From positions 124,001-188,000 of the forward strand of contig NZ_LXIE01000012.1 in assembly GCF_001641085.1 (NCBI RefSeq): DNA of 64,000 bases. Reading direction: 5' to 3'. Position 1 is the first letter of the stretch. Each line of letters starts with the position of its first letter. Below the pieces are notes generated by a model, which was given only the letters and a program-made list of their open reading frames with translations, did no database searches and was not told the origin of the DNA. The position numbers and the translations under genes were made by a program. The DNA is from Aequorivita soesokkakensis (GTDB taxonomy: Bacteria > Bacteroidota > Bacteroidia > Flavobacteriales > Flavobacteriaceae). Of this stretch, positions 25,305-34,196 are shown in pieces.

Positions 25305-27422
25305 TTAATAGAATGTAGCGCGGTTGTCTTCAATATCTGCTTTCTTTTTCAATGCATTGTAAACTGCGCTTTGAGAAGCTGGAATAGCTTTAGTGCTCAT
25401 TTGATTTGCATAATTTACATATGACTCAAGTTTTGGAGCAGGATTGAAAGCAGTTGTTTTTACTTTAAACACCCCGCTTTTTCCATCAATTAATTGAGTA
25501 GTTTCCCCTGGTTTCGTTCCAAAAGCAATTCCTACCACTTTAGGCTCATTGTTAGCGCCAGAAATAACCGGATTGGCCATGCTAATATCTGTAGCGGTCT
25601 GTACCGTTACATTTTGGTTTTTTGCAATTTCCTCAAGAGTAGTTCCCGAAATAGATTCGCGAATTTTCTTTGCTTTTTTCTCGTTGCGCAAAATTGGTGT
25701 TACCGTAGCGGAAGCATCTGCGACAGCCATTAACCCTTTAGGATTTTTGTTGGTAACCTGCGCAATAACATAACCATCAGGAACACTGAAACGTTTTGTG
25801 TCACCCACTTTGGTGTCTTCGTTAAATGCCCAATTAACAATAGTTCTGTTAGCGCCAAGACCAGGAATATTGGAATCCATTTGCCCTAACTTGTTTACAG
25901 GCTTTACTTCAAGATTTTGAGCTTTTGCCAATTCCGTAAAGTCACCGTCTTTTACTGCGACTTCAAATTTTGAAGCGTCTGCAAATATTTCGTTGATTGT
26001 TTTATCTGAAGGTTCAATTGTTTTTACAACTGTGGCAAGTTTAATTGCTTTTTTAGGCTCTGACTGTTTGCCAACTTCCACAACGTGAAACCCAAAGTCA
26101 GTTTCTACAACACCAATAGTTCCTTGTGGGTTGTTGAAGATGAATTTGTCAAATGGAGGTACCATTCTTCCCGGAGTTGAACTTCCGAGGTCACCACCAT
26201 TGTCTTTAGAGCTGTCATCAGAAAATTCTGTGGCAAGAGCAGCAAATTTAGACTTGTCTTTTTTAACAACGCCTAAAATACTATCAGCCAATTTTTGTGC
26301 TTCTTCCTTTGTTCTTGTAACAGTTTCAGGAGCGCGAAGGGTGCCAACATAGCGTATTAGAATATGTTTTGATTCAGCAGAATCTGGCATTTTTTTAGTG
26401 TCCAAAACCTTTGAAAGGTAAAATGAATTGTCAACTTTGAAAGGTCCGTAAATGTCCCCTTGATTAAGGTTGATAAGCGTATCTGCAACGGTTTCAGGAA
26501 GTTCTTTTTTAAACATCCAACGGTCATAATAGGGAACATCAGAATTGGCGTTTACGTATTCTTCGTAGTCTTTTGTATTTCTAAAACCTGCAATAGTATC
26601 GTTGGTTTTTGTGTCTTGATTGAATTCCAGTTTGTTATCAAGCAAAGCAGTTACTTCTGTTTTAGCTGCTGCCATATCTGCTTCAGATGGTTCTTCAGAG
26701 AAAAATACATATTGCAAGTCTGCCTGTGCTTCCACTTGAAAATCATTTGGGTGGGCGGCTACATATTTCTTGATTTCTTCGTCGGTAACCTTTACGTCTT
26801 CATCTGCAATTTTACCATAAGGCATTAAAACAAAGTTGAAGTTGATATTGTCATTCTGAAAATGATATTCTTGTTCGCCTTCTGCAATTGTAGTGCGCAA
26901 ACCTCCTTTTATCATATTGTAATAAGTGGTTTGAAGCACTGAGTTTGCGGTGTTTTCTTCAAAAGTTAACCATTGCTTGTACATTTCTGGAGAAGAAGCT
27001 TTGATGCTGGCAATGTATTCTTGGATCTTGCCATCATCAACTTGTCCGGCTTCGTTTAGGAAAGTTGGATTGTTGGCCAAAGAAGACCGAAGAGCGTTAT
27101 CAATTTGTGCCTTTTCAACAGTAAGTCCAGCTTTTTCAATCTGCTCATCCATAATTACACGGCGAAGTTCTCTATCCCAAACCATATTCATGGCTTGTGT
27201 GGTATTGGAATTTGGCCCCATATTACGCTGGGTAACTTCCACTTCTTCCATAAAACTTTGTCGGGAAATGTCCGTGCCATTAACTGTAGCGATAGTATCT
27301 TGCCCTTTTGAGCCGCTACTGCCTTTGGTTAAAACGTCACTTAATATAAAGGCGAAAAGCGCCAATGCAATAATGAGGATAAGAAATATCCCTCTTTTTC
27401 TAATACTGTTTAAAATTGCCAT
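25305..27422 (-). CDS. ppiD: Peptidyl-prolyl isomerase PpiD/SurA-like membrane-anchored chaperone
   Basis: 705-residue periplasmic folding helper. One N-terminal helix (GIFLILIIALALFAFILSDVL) anchors it in the inner membrane. A SurA_N-type domain follows (to about 250), then one clear parvulin domain (about 340-455, SKHILIRYVG...GGDLGSSTPGRMVPPFDKF), then a C-terminal chaperone region. Length and layout match Bacteroidetes PpiD. It is last in the coaX-to-ppiD minus-strand run, 89 bases after the HlyC/CorC gene. Confidence 0.88.
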   Translation of the reverse strand: MAILNSIRKRGIFLILIIALALFAFILSDVLTKGSSGSKGQDTIATVNGTDISRQSFMEEVEVTQRNMGPNSNTTQAMNMVWDRELRRVIMDEQIEKAGLTVEKAQIDNALRSSLANNPTFLNEAGQVDDGKIQEYIASIKASSPEMYKQWLTFEENTANSVLQTTYYNMIKGGLRTTIAEGEQEYHFQNDNINFNFVLMPYGKIADEDVKVTDEEIKKYVAAHPNDFQVEAQADLQYVFFSEEPSEADMAAAKTEVTALLDNKLEFNQDTKTNDTIAGFRNTKDYEEYVNANSDVPYYDRWMFKKELPETVADTLINLNQGDIYGPFKVDNSFYLSKVLDTKKMPDSAESKHILIRYVGTLRAPETVTRTKEEAQKLADSILGVVKKDKSKFAALATEFSDDSSKDNGGDLGSSTPGRMVPPFDKFIFNNPQGTIGVVETDFGFHVVEVGKQSEPKKAIKLATVVKTIEPSDKTINEIFADASKFEVAVKDGDFTELAKAQNLEVKPVNKLGQMDSNIPGLGANRTIVNWAFNEDTKVGDTKRFSVPDGYVIAQVTNKNPKGLMAVADASATVTPILRNEKKAKKIRESISGTTLEEIAKNQNVTVQTATDISMANPVISGANNEPKVVGIAFGTKPGETTQLIDGKSGVFKVKTTAFNPAPKLESYVNYANQMSTKAIPASQSAVYNALKKKADIEDNRATFY

Positions 27423-27511
27423 TTGATGTTCAAATTTATAGGTGGCGAAAATAGTATTTTCATCCCATTAATAAAAAGGTAAAGTGAAAAAAGTGAGGAA
27501 TAATTGAAAAT

Positions 27512-28765
27512 CTAATCTTCGGAGAGTATTTTTAACTCAACTAGTTCAATTTTTGTGTTGGAAACTTCAAGAATTGTAAATAGATAATCCTCAATTTCAA
27601 CGGTTTCGCCTTGATCTGGAATTTCCTCGGTATGATTTACAATTAGCCCTCCTAGGGTTTCGTAGTTTTCGTTTTCCTTCAGGTCGAGTTTGTAGGTTTC
27701 GTTAAGGTAATCTACTTCCAAACGCGCCGAAAATTTATAGTGGCCGTTTCCTAATTCTTCTTCAATAAGAGCGATGCTGTCATGCTCGTCCTCAATATCT
27801 CCAAAAAGTTCTTCTATAATGTCCTCAACGGTAATAATTCCACTGGTGCCGCCATATTCGTCAATCACTACGGCGATACTTTTTCTTTTTTTGCTGAGAA
27901 TGCCTAGCACATCTTTAACGAGCATTGTTTCAGGGACAAAAACCACCGGCATTAAAACCTTTTTAAGGTTAGCGGGTTTTTTGAAAAGCTCAAAGGAATG
28001 GACATAGCCAAGAATGTCATCTATATTTTCGTTATAGACCAATATTTTTGAAAGGCCGGTTTCGGTAAAAATCTTGGCCAGTTCTTTTGGCGTGGTATCA
28101 ATATCTACAGCTACAACTTCGGTACGCGGAATCATTGCCTCGCGCGATTTCACTTCGGAAAAATCGAGGGCGTTTTGGAAAATCTGTATTTCCGAATCCA
28201 TTTCTTCTTTGGTTTCGGCAATTTCCATTTGTTCCGAAATGTAATTTCCCAATTCCAATTTGCTGAAAGTCAATTGCACCGTATCGCCTTCCGATTTAAA
28301 AATAAGTTTTAAAACCAAGTCTGAAATCCAAATAATGAATTCTGAAATCAATGAAAAAAGGACGTAGAAAAAATAGGCAGGAACGGCGAATATTTTCACC
28401 AAACTGTTCGCGTAAATTTGAAAGAAAACCTTCGGAAGAAATTCCGCAGTCATTAATATTATAAGCGTGGAAATTATGGTTTGTACCAAAAGACCGCTAA
28501 AACCAGCAAGTGGAATATATTCCATTAAAAGATCGCCCATAAAAAACCCATAGATAACCAAGGCAATATTGTTTCCCACAAGCATAGTGGCAATAAATTT
28601 TGAAGGACGGTTAGTTATTTTTTTAAGAACGCCAGCCAAGAAATTGTTTTGCTTTTTTTCAATTTCAATGTGGATTTTATTGGAAGACACATACGCAATC
28701 TCCATGCCCGAGAAAAAGGCGGAGAGGATGAGCATTGATAGTATTATTATGATACTGTAATCCAT
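27512..28765 (-). CDS. Hemolysin-family CBS-domain membrane protein (DUF21, CorC/HlyC)
   Basis: 417-residue protein. An N-terminal DUF21 region has four hydrophobic helices (about 1-150), followed by a CBS pair (about 205-325; MIPRTEVVAVDIDTTPKELAKIF and VVIDEYGGTSGIITVEDIIEELFGDIEDEHD) and a C-terminal CorC_HlyC domain. Relatives take part in Mg/Co efflux or, in gliding bacteria, in GldE-like functions. It lies between lptC and ppiD, a standard Flavobacteriia arrangement. A 4-unit imperfect heptamer array begins 6 bases upstream of its ATG. Confidence 0.85.
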   Translation of the reverse strand: MDYSIIIILSMLILSAFFSGMEIAYVSSNKIHIEIEKKQNNFLAGVLKKITNRPSKFIATMLVGNNIALVIYGFFMGDLLMEYIPLAGFSGLLVQTIISTLIILMTAEFLPKVFFQIYANSLVKIFAVPAYFFYVLFSLISEFIIWISDLVLKLIFKSEGDTVQLTFSKLELGNYISEQMEIAETKEEMDSEIQIFQNALDFSEVKSREAMIPRTEVVAVDIDTTPKELAKIFTETGLSKILVYNENIDDILGYVHSFELFKKPANLKKVLMPVVFVPETMLVKDVLGILSKKRKSIAVVIDEYGGTSGIITVEDIIEELFGDIEDEHDSIALIEEELGNGHYKFSARLEVDYLNETYKLDLKENENYETLGGLIVNHTEEIPDQGETVEIEDYLFTILEVSNTKIELVELKILSED

Positions 28766-28770
28766 TTACA

Positions 28771-28798
28771 AGTTTAAAGTTCAAAGTTTAAAGATCAA
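28771..28798. repeat. Imperfect tandem heptamer array, unit about AGTTTAA, 4 copies
   Basis: AGTTTAA, AGTTCAA, AGTTTAA, AGATCAA in succession, directly upstream of the HlyC/CorC start and directly abutting the second 24-bp dispersed repeat. Decayed compared with the other arrays but in the same place relative to a start codon. Confidence 0.6.
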
Positions 28799-28799
28799 C

Positions 28800-28823
28800 C
28801 CTTCGACTGCGCTCAGGGTGACA
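28800..28823. repeat. 24-bp dispersed repeat, copy 2 (inverted relative to 24224-24247)
   Basis: Starts CCTTCGACTGCGCTC and ends AGGGTGACA; exact reverse complement of the copy at 24224-24247. Both copies lie next to a heptamer array. Confidence 0.8.
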
Positions 28824-28876
28824 GGTTCAAGTTTTGGATTTTCGCAAACCTTAAACTTGGAATCTGAAACGTTCAA

Positions 28877-29071
28877 CTATTTATTTCGTTCTTCCATTTT
28901 CTTTCTGAAATTCCTTTTAAAGAAAAACATAAAGATTGAAACCACCACGAAAAAAGCAAATAAGTAAGCACGGTTGCGTTCAGTGCTCCAATTATTTACG
29001 GCTTCATAGGCGAAAAATACTGCTATTACTAGATATGCATATTCAAAAAAACGGTACGCTTTACTTAACAT
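28877..29071 (-). CDS. Small membrane protein of unknown function
   Basis: 64 residues with two hydrophobic helices (AYLVIAVFFAYEAV and AYLFAFFVVVSIFMFFFK) and a basic C-terminus (KRNFRKKMEERNK). It overlaps the lptC 3' end by 11 bases and lies before the HlyC/CorC gene, so it belongs to the envelope run. No family is recognised; a small accessory to LPS transport is possible but unproven. Confidence 0.65.
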   Translation of the reverse strand: MLSKAYRFFEYAYLVIAVFFAYEAVNNWSTERNRAYLFAFFVVVSIFMFFFKRNFRKKMEERNK

Positions 29072-29639
29072 CGTCTATTTTATTTTTGTCTACTAATTGT
29101 ACTCCTTGGTTTTTTCTGGAAAGAAAGGTAGTAAAATCCTGACTACTGTCAAATCCCACTGCACCATCGTTATAAGATCCGTCTTTAAATTTAATTTGGT
29201 AAGGTTGGTCCGTAAAAACCCAATTGTTCTTTTGGTCCCAATAAAGTTGAGTGGCTTTTAAAACAACACTATCGGCGGTTATCAAAACCACATTTTCCCT
29301 CAAATCTACCAAGCCTGTATTGTCAAATTGAATGGCATAATCTGAATTAACGGTGCTTTTTTTTCCGTCTTTATCCCAAAAAAGAACCTCTATTCCTTTT
29401 GGAAATTCTTTGTAAGGAAACTCCAAATTTGAATAGTCGAGCAATTTGGCGGCCAAGAGATTGGTGACCAATTTTCCGGAATCTGTATATTTAAAGTTAA
29501 TGTCTTTTCCTTCAGCAATTGGCGCTCCGTCTGAAAGGCTCAATTTTTTTACGTTTTTGTAATTTCCTTCACATGCAAAAAGCGTGATGGCCAATACCAG
29601 GACCATCACGCTCTTAAACATATTTATAGAAGTGTACAT
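29061..29639 (-). CDS. lptC: LPS export ABC transporter periplasmic protein LptC
   Basis: 192-residue bitopic protein; an N-terminal hydrophobic signal/anchor (SVMVLVLAITLFAC) may be lipidated at the Cys. The mature part carries an LptC/OstA-like beta-jellyroll: DSGKLVTNLLAAKLLDYSN, EFPKGIEVLFWDKDGK, STVNSDYAIQF, LRENVVLITADSVVLKATQLYWDQKNNWVF. These are the repeating strand motifs of LptC that shuttle LPS from the inner membrane. ATG 29639 was kept because the upstream stop is 2 bases away; ATG 29621 is an alternative. Confidence 0.8.
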   Translation of the reverse strand: MYTSINMFKSVMVLVLAITLFACEGNYKNVKKLSLSDGAPIAEGKDINFKYTDSGKLVTNLLAAKLLDYSNLEFPYKEFPKGIEVLFWDKDGKKSTVNSDYAIQFDNTGLVDLRENVVLITADSVVLKATQLYWDQKNNWVFTDQPYQIKFKDGSYNDGAVGFDSSQDFTTFLSRKNQGVQLVDKNKIDDVK

Positions 29640-29641
29640 TC

Positions 29642-31006
29642 TTATAAGTTAGGAACTCTTACGCTTCCGCCAACCCAACAGTTAAAGGTAATGGTTTTAC
29701 CAGCCATTCCTTCAGAAAAAATATCACTTGCCTGAGGTGCGCGTTGTCTGTAAGCGCTAGCAGCTGCATTTGCGCTAGAGGCAATAGATGCGTCTACTCG
29801 GGCAGCTTTGGCAGCCATATCTGCAGCAAGCCAGTTTACAGCTCTTTTTTCGAATACAGTGTTTCCACAGCTATTTGAGCTATCGCCAATCATTTGTGCA
29901 ATTTTTAAGTAAGCAATACCTGCAGATGGTTTTACCTCTAGCATTTTGTTATAATAGGTTCTTGCAGTTCCAAAACTTCCTTTTTTGCGGTAGTTTTCAG
30001 CAATACTGTAATAGATTCTGTATTTTTTTGAACTGTCATTTTCCAATTCCGCAGCTTGGTTGAAGTATTCCAAAGCTTTTGAAGATTTACCTTCGGCTTC
30101 AGCTTGTTTTCCCAATAAATAAGCAGAAGTAGAACTTGGCTCCAACTCGTGAAGGCGAACCGCTAATTTGTTTGACAAAGGACTGTCGCAGTCTTTAGCG
30201 TCAAGTCTATAACTGGCTGATTTTATCCAATCAATATCGTTCTTTTTAGCTTCGTAATCTTTTTCATATAATGGGATAAGATTATCACAATCTGCCAATT
30301 GGCCCAATTTACCATTCACGCTTTCTTGAACAGTTCCATATACGCTAAGATTGTTGTCGTAAACATCTTTTGCACGTTTTTCTTTATCAGTTAGTGCAGT
30401 ACCAGCTTCTTCTTTATCCATCAAAGGTGTAAGTTTTGAAGCAAGGCTGTTTTTTTCTGTATCAATTTTTGAAATTACAACATCGTATAGGTCAAAAATA
30501 TCTTGAAGACTCTTTTCGCCACTATTATGTAAATCTACAGCCAATGAGAAATAGGTATATAAGCTTTTTCCACTAGTGAAATCTTCAGGGTGTTTTTTGA
30601 AAACTACATCAAAGGCATTAAATTGCTCTGCTTTTGAACCAATATTATTGTCAAATTTTATTTGAGCAATTGTTAAAAGAACATCCCCTTCCTTAGTTTG
30701 CTCTGGGAAGTTTTGCAATCTTAATTCCCAAGCTTGAATAAGGTCGTTTATTTTGCTTTTGTCACCTTTCTCCTCTATAAAATATTCAAACATTTTCACA
30801 CCATATTGGTAGATGGCAAGATTATAGTTTGGACATTCCTTAATCAGTTTTTCATAATATGGAAGCGCAGCCTCATAATTTTTTATTCTGGCCGGTTCTG
30901 TAAAATAGGATAATGAAATTTGGCAATCATCAGGAGCTTGGGCAAAAGATTTGCCTGAGAAAGAAAGTAGTAGAATTGTAAATAATAGAACAAATTTTGT
31001 TTTCAT
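29642..31006 (-). CDS. Exported tetratricopeptide-repeat protein, envelope cluster
   Basis: 454 residues with signal MKTKFVLLFTILLLSFSGKSFA and several TPR units, such as NYEAALPYYEKLIKECPNYNLAI and SKALEYFNQAAELENDSSKKY, with a later KGSFGTARTYYNKMLEVKPSAGIAYLK. It lies 2 bases before lptC and 19 bases after the outer-membrane protein gene. Probably a periplasmic scaffold for outer-membrane biogenesis; the partner is not identifiable from sequence. Confidence 0.78.
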   Translation of the reverse strand: MKTKFVLLFTILLLSFSGKSFAQAPDDCQISLSYFTEPARIKNYEAALPYYEKLIKECPNYNLAIYQYGVKMFEYFIEEKGDKSKINDLIQAWELRLQNFPEQTKEGDVLLTIAQIKFDNNIGSKAEQFNAFDVVFKKHPEDFTSGKSLYTYFSLAVDLHNSGEKSLQDIFDLYDVVISKIDTEKNSLASKLTPLMDKEEAGTALTDKEKRAKDVYDNNLSVYGTVQESVNGKLGQLADCDNLIPLYEKDYEAKKNDIDWIKSASYRLDAKDCDSPLSNKLAVRLHELEPSSTSAYLLGKQAEAEGKSSKALEYFNQAAELENDSSKKYRIYYSIAENYRKKGSFGTARTYYNKMLEVKPSAGIAYLKIAQMIGDSSNSCGNTVFEKRAVNWLAADMAAKAARVDASIASSANAAASAYRQRAPQASDIFSEGMAGKTITFNCWVGGSVRVPNL

Positions 31007-31025
31007 GGTATGTAAATTATTGGTA

Positions 31026-32264
31026 TTAATCGTATAATCTTTTTTCGAACCAACGGTCGTTTAATGAGAAACTTAAGAATGTATTGAAAAAGTTTTCTTT
31101 AATCAAACCGAAATCGGTCGTTCCGCGGCTTCCTATTTCAAATCCTAAATTCATATTTGAGAATAATCGGCCTACGGGTAACCCAACTCCAAAAGATATG
31201 CCAAACTCGTTTATGTCCTGCCCGTCCACATTTAAACCGGTTTGCTCATATCTAGCTCCGGCTCTGTAAACAACTCTTTTAAAGTAATTTCCGTATGAAT
31301 TATAATTTGGTATATAATACCCTCCAAGTTTAAATTTGGAAGCGTTTTTATAAACAATATTATCAATATTGAAAGATCGGTTTGTAAAGTTACTGGTTTT
31401 TTGGTTTGTATATTCAGCACCTAAGCCCCAAAATTTTGGTTTTCCAATGCCAGCGCCTATGCTAAATTGTGATGGGAAGGTAAAATCTGTATCTGCAACC
31501 GTAACGTCTCTTTCGTCAACACTATAAATTCCCGAGGGTAAAATAGATACCGTTCCTATTCTTCTGTAATTTTCTGAAGTGAAATTAGTGCCCGGAGTAT
31601 ATGTTACAGACCCAGAAAGTTCAAGATTTTCAGTAATCATTCGTTTATATAAAGCTCCAAAATTAAAGCTGAAGCCCAAAATATCAGAACGGTTGAAGGC
31701 TCTAGTTCCGTACTGAACATCAGATTGCTGGGTTACGGAGGTGTTTTCGATCTTCCCGAAATTATAATTTGCGTCAATCCCTAAGCTCAATTCTGGCGTA
31801 ACTTGATAGCCTGCGGAAAGGTAAACTTTGTTCAATCCTCCGTTACCACTGTATTCGGTAAGTCCATCAGACACTTCGGAATAAAAATCATATCCAACAG
31901 ATGTATATGGAATTACACCGAAACCCATTCCCAGTTTTCCCATGGGAATTCCCATAGCAATATAATCAAGTGAAGTGGCAGATGTATTTTGGCTTTCCGT
32001 ATCATTTTTTTGCGTAGAAGCCTTATGGCTCCCACCCACTGAAAAATTAACCAATCGCAATCCTGAATAAGATGCAGGGTTTTGAAGATTTAAGTGGATG
32101 CTGTCCGAGAAAACACTGAGACCGCCCATTGATCTGTTTTCCACGGTTCCACGGAATTTTAAAGTTCCAATTCCATAAAAAGAATAGGGAGATGTAGTTC
32201 CTTCCTGGGCTACTGCAACACCTGCAATAAGTATAAATAAAACGACTATTATTTGTCTAAACAT
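31026..32264 (-). CDS. Outer-membrane beta-barrel protein, FadL/OMPP1-like in style
   Basis: 412 residues from ATG 32264, which overlaps the coaX stop (ATGA). Signal FRQIIVVLFILIAGVAVAQ, then a YSFYGIGTLKFRGTVENRSMGGLSVF start typical of Bacteroidetes OMPP1/FadL-type barrels, then many amphipathic strands and a C-terminal region TFLSFSLNDRWFEKRLYD. Substrate unknown; a hydrophobic-compound or lipid channel is a guess from the fold. Part of the coaX-OMP-TPR-lptC run. Confidence 0.7.
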   Translation of the reverse strand: MFRQIIVVLFILIAGVAVAQEGTTSPYSFYGIGTLKFRGTVENRSMGGLSVFSDSIHLNLQNPASYSGLRLVNFSVGGSHKASTQKNDTESQNTSATSLDYIAMGIPMGKLGMGFGVIPYTSVGYDFYSEVSDGLTEYSGNGGLNKVYLSAGYQVTPELSLGIDANYNFGKIENTSVTQQSDVQYGTRAFNRSDILGFSFNFGALYKRMITENLELSGSVTYTPGTNFTSENYRRIGTVSILPSGIYSVDERDVTVADTDFTFPSQFSIGAGIGKPKFWGLGAEYTNQKTSNFTNRSFNIDNIVYKNASKFKLGGYYIPNYNSYGNYFKRVVYRAGARYEQTGLNVDGQDINEFGISFGVGLPVGRLFSNMNLGFEIGSRGTTDFGLIKENFFNTFLSFSLNDRWFEKRLYD

Positions 32265-32992
32265 CAATGTTTGTTATATTCTAAAATATGGTTCAATCCC
32301 TCCAATAAAAAATTTGAGTTGGCAAAGATGTCATTTTTTATGCTATCTCGCAAAAAATGTGCATCACCTCCTGTTAAAATAACTGTTAAATTGTTATATT
32401 TTTTTCTATACGCATCTATAAAGCCATCTATTTCGTACAAAACACCATTTACAACCCCAGAATGTATAGAGGTTGTAGTGCTATTTCCAATAAGTAGCTT
32501 TGGGTTGTTTACATCAAGTAACGGTAGTTTTTCGGTAAACGTATGCAACGATTTATACCGCAATGAAATACCAGGTGAAATGGCTCCGCCCAAATACTCA
32601 TTTTCCGAAGACAAAAAATCATAAGTTATGCAAGTGCCAGCATCAATAACCAAAACATTTTTTTCGGCATATTGCAGCGCGGCGGCGCTAATTAACGCAA
32701 TACGATCCACTCCCAATGTTTGCGGAGTTCCATATTTATTGTTGAAAGGAATTTTTGTTTGGTGGTCTAAAAATGAAATCTCATATTTTTGTTGCAATCG
32801 GGAAAGCTGGTGCTCTGTAAAATTCCCAACGGAAGAAACGAGTGTATATGCAATAGCTGGAAAAGCTTCAGAAATTTCAGCAAGGGTATGCAAAAAATCC
32901 TTTTTAATGCACGTTTTCTTTTGCTGAAGTTTTCCAGAATCGAACACGCCCAGCTTTACCAGTGTGTTTCCAACATCAATTACAAGATTCAT
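32264..32992 (-). CDS. coaX: Type III pantothenate kinase
   Basis: 242-residue cytoplasmic kinase of the ASKHA fold that phosphorylates pantothenate, first step of CoA synthesis. Motifs: NLVIDVGNTLVKLGVFD phosphate loop 1, GVDRIALISAAALQY, VIDAGTCITYDFL and GAISPGISLRYKSLHTFTEKLPL, all classic for CoaX. It opens the envelope run; its stop overlaps the outer-membrane protein start. Upstream (32993-33137) there is no gene, only the promoter region of tRNA-Phe on the other strand. Confidence 0.9.
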   Translation of the reverse strand: MNLVIDVGNTLVKLGVFDSGKLQQKKTCIKKDFLHTLAEISEAFPAIAYTLVSSVGNFTEHQLSRLQQKYEISFLDHQTKIPFNNKYGTPQTLGVDRIALISAAALQYAEKNVLVIDAGTCITYDFLSSENEYLGGAISPGISLRYKSLHTFTEKLPLLDVNNPKLLIGNSTTTSIHSGVVNGVLYEIDGFIDAYRKKYNNLTVILTGGDAHFLRDSIKNDIFANSNFLLEGLNHILEYNKH

Positions 32993-33094
32993 TTTTTTTG
33001 ATAAGGCGGTAAAAATACAACTCCAGTAATGAACTATTTGTTAAGGCTCTATTAAATTGAAAAAAGATTATCTTTTTATTTTTTTAATTTATGT

Positions 33095-33124
33095 TTTGAG
33101 AAAAAGAAAATAGCTTTATATTTG
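33095..33124 (+). promoter_or_regulatory. Promoter of tRNA-Phe
   Basis: TTTG at 33095-33098 and TATATTTG at 33117-33124 (18-base spacer) match the Bacteroidetes -33/-7 pair. The predicted start lies about 7 bases on, just before the tRNA 5' end. Confidence 0.7.
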
Positions 33125-33137
33125 CCGACTCAATAAT

Positions 33138-33210
<73 letters not shown>

Positions 33211-33214
33211 CAGT

Positions 33215-33245
33215 AAAACCCGAAACAATTGTTTCGGGTTTTTTG
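33215..33245 (+). terminator. Rho-independent terminator after tRNA-Phe
   Basis: AACCCGAAAC (33217-33226), 4-base loop AATT, GTTTCGGGTT (33231-33240), then a T run. Almost perfectly palindromic, so it could also serve the convergent GHMP kinase gene. Confidence 0.85.
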
Positions 33246-33270
33246 TTTTAAATTACTTACATTCTGGTCT

Positions 33271-34173
33271 TTATAGAATCATTTTCTCAAAAGGAATGAC
33301 CGTCTCAAATCCTTTTTTCTTAAAGTAATCCATATCAATTTCATTTCCCGTAGCCAAAACAAAATCTCCGCCCCAGGCGCCTAAACTCTTGATTGTGTTT
33401 GGGTAATCGTTAAAAAGCTGTTCTTTGATTGTTGGAAGTTTTATAATTTCTGAAATAACTTCCTCGTGGGCATTCATTAATGTTTCAAAGTCCGACAACG
33501 AATAACAGAGCAACAATTTATTGGTGATGTCTGAAATTCTTTGAAGTGATTTTTTATCTCCCGAAGCGTTTTTGTATCTCGCAATCCCATCTTTGCTGTC
33601 TTGCTTTTTATTTAAATGCACAAAAAACAATGAATCTGTAAAATCCCACGGAAGATTAACTTTTCTGAATTTAGAATTTCCGTTCTTCAATTCATATAAA
33701 ATAGGAGCATCGCTTTGCGCGGCAGCAATATCATATCCACTTCCACCAAAACTATTGGCGAGTAGCGCGAAGCCATCTACTTTTGCCCATTGCGCAATGT
33801 TGTTTATTAAAGTGGAAGAAGAGCCCAAACCCCAATTCCGCGGGAAATCCAGTGGTGTTTTAACTTGAATTCCTTCATATTTGGAAAGAAAATCCGGATT
33901 CAACTTTTGCGCTTCGCGAAGTATTTTTGATACCGTTTTTGAAATTTCACTTTCCTTATTTTGGCTTTCAAAATTCTTTAAATCGAAAAAATCCTCAAAC
34001 CAAAGTGATCCATTTTCATCATAACTTTGCCAATGAATTTCTTTTTTTTCTGAAATATCAATTTCCAAAGATTGACCATATTTCGTGGGAATTGCAAGCG
34101 CAGTTGCACCATCCAATACCACATATTCGCCAGTCAGCAATAGTTTTCCGTTACTGTGAAATATTTTCTTCAA
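33271..34173 (-). CDS. GYDIA-type GHMP family kinase (mevalonate kinase-like)
   Basis: 300-residue GHMP kinase. The family tag GYDIA is seen in SGYDIAAAQSDAPILYEL; the ATP loop is RNWGLGSSSTLINNIAQ (Gly-Leu-Gly-Ser-Ser-Ser); the N-terminus is SNGKLLLTGEYVVLDGATALA. Start is TTG: no ATG fits, and the family starts one or two residues before SNGKLLLTGEY. Its neighbour is HMG-CoA reductase, which supports a place in the mevalonate route to isopentenyl diphosphate. Exact substrate (mevalonate, phosphomevalonate) is not settled. Confidence 0.85.
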   Translation of the reverse strand: MKKIFHSNGKLLLTGEYVVLDGATALAIPTKYGQSLEIDISEKKEIHWQSYDENGSLWFEDFFDLKNFESQNKESEISKTVSKILREAQKLNPDFLSKYEGIQVKTPLDFPRNWGLGSSSTLINNIAQWAKVDGFALLANSFGGSGYDIAAAQSDAPILYELKNGNSKFRKVNLPWDFTDSLFFVHLNKKQDSKDGIARYKNASGDKKSLQRISDITNKLLLCYSLSDFETLMNAHEEVISEIIKLPTIKEQLFNDYPNTIKSLGAWGGDFVLATGNEIDMDYFKKKGFETVIPFEKMIL

Positions 34174-34196
34174 ATTCTTTTAAACTGCTTTGCTTA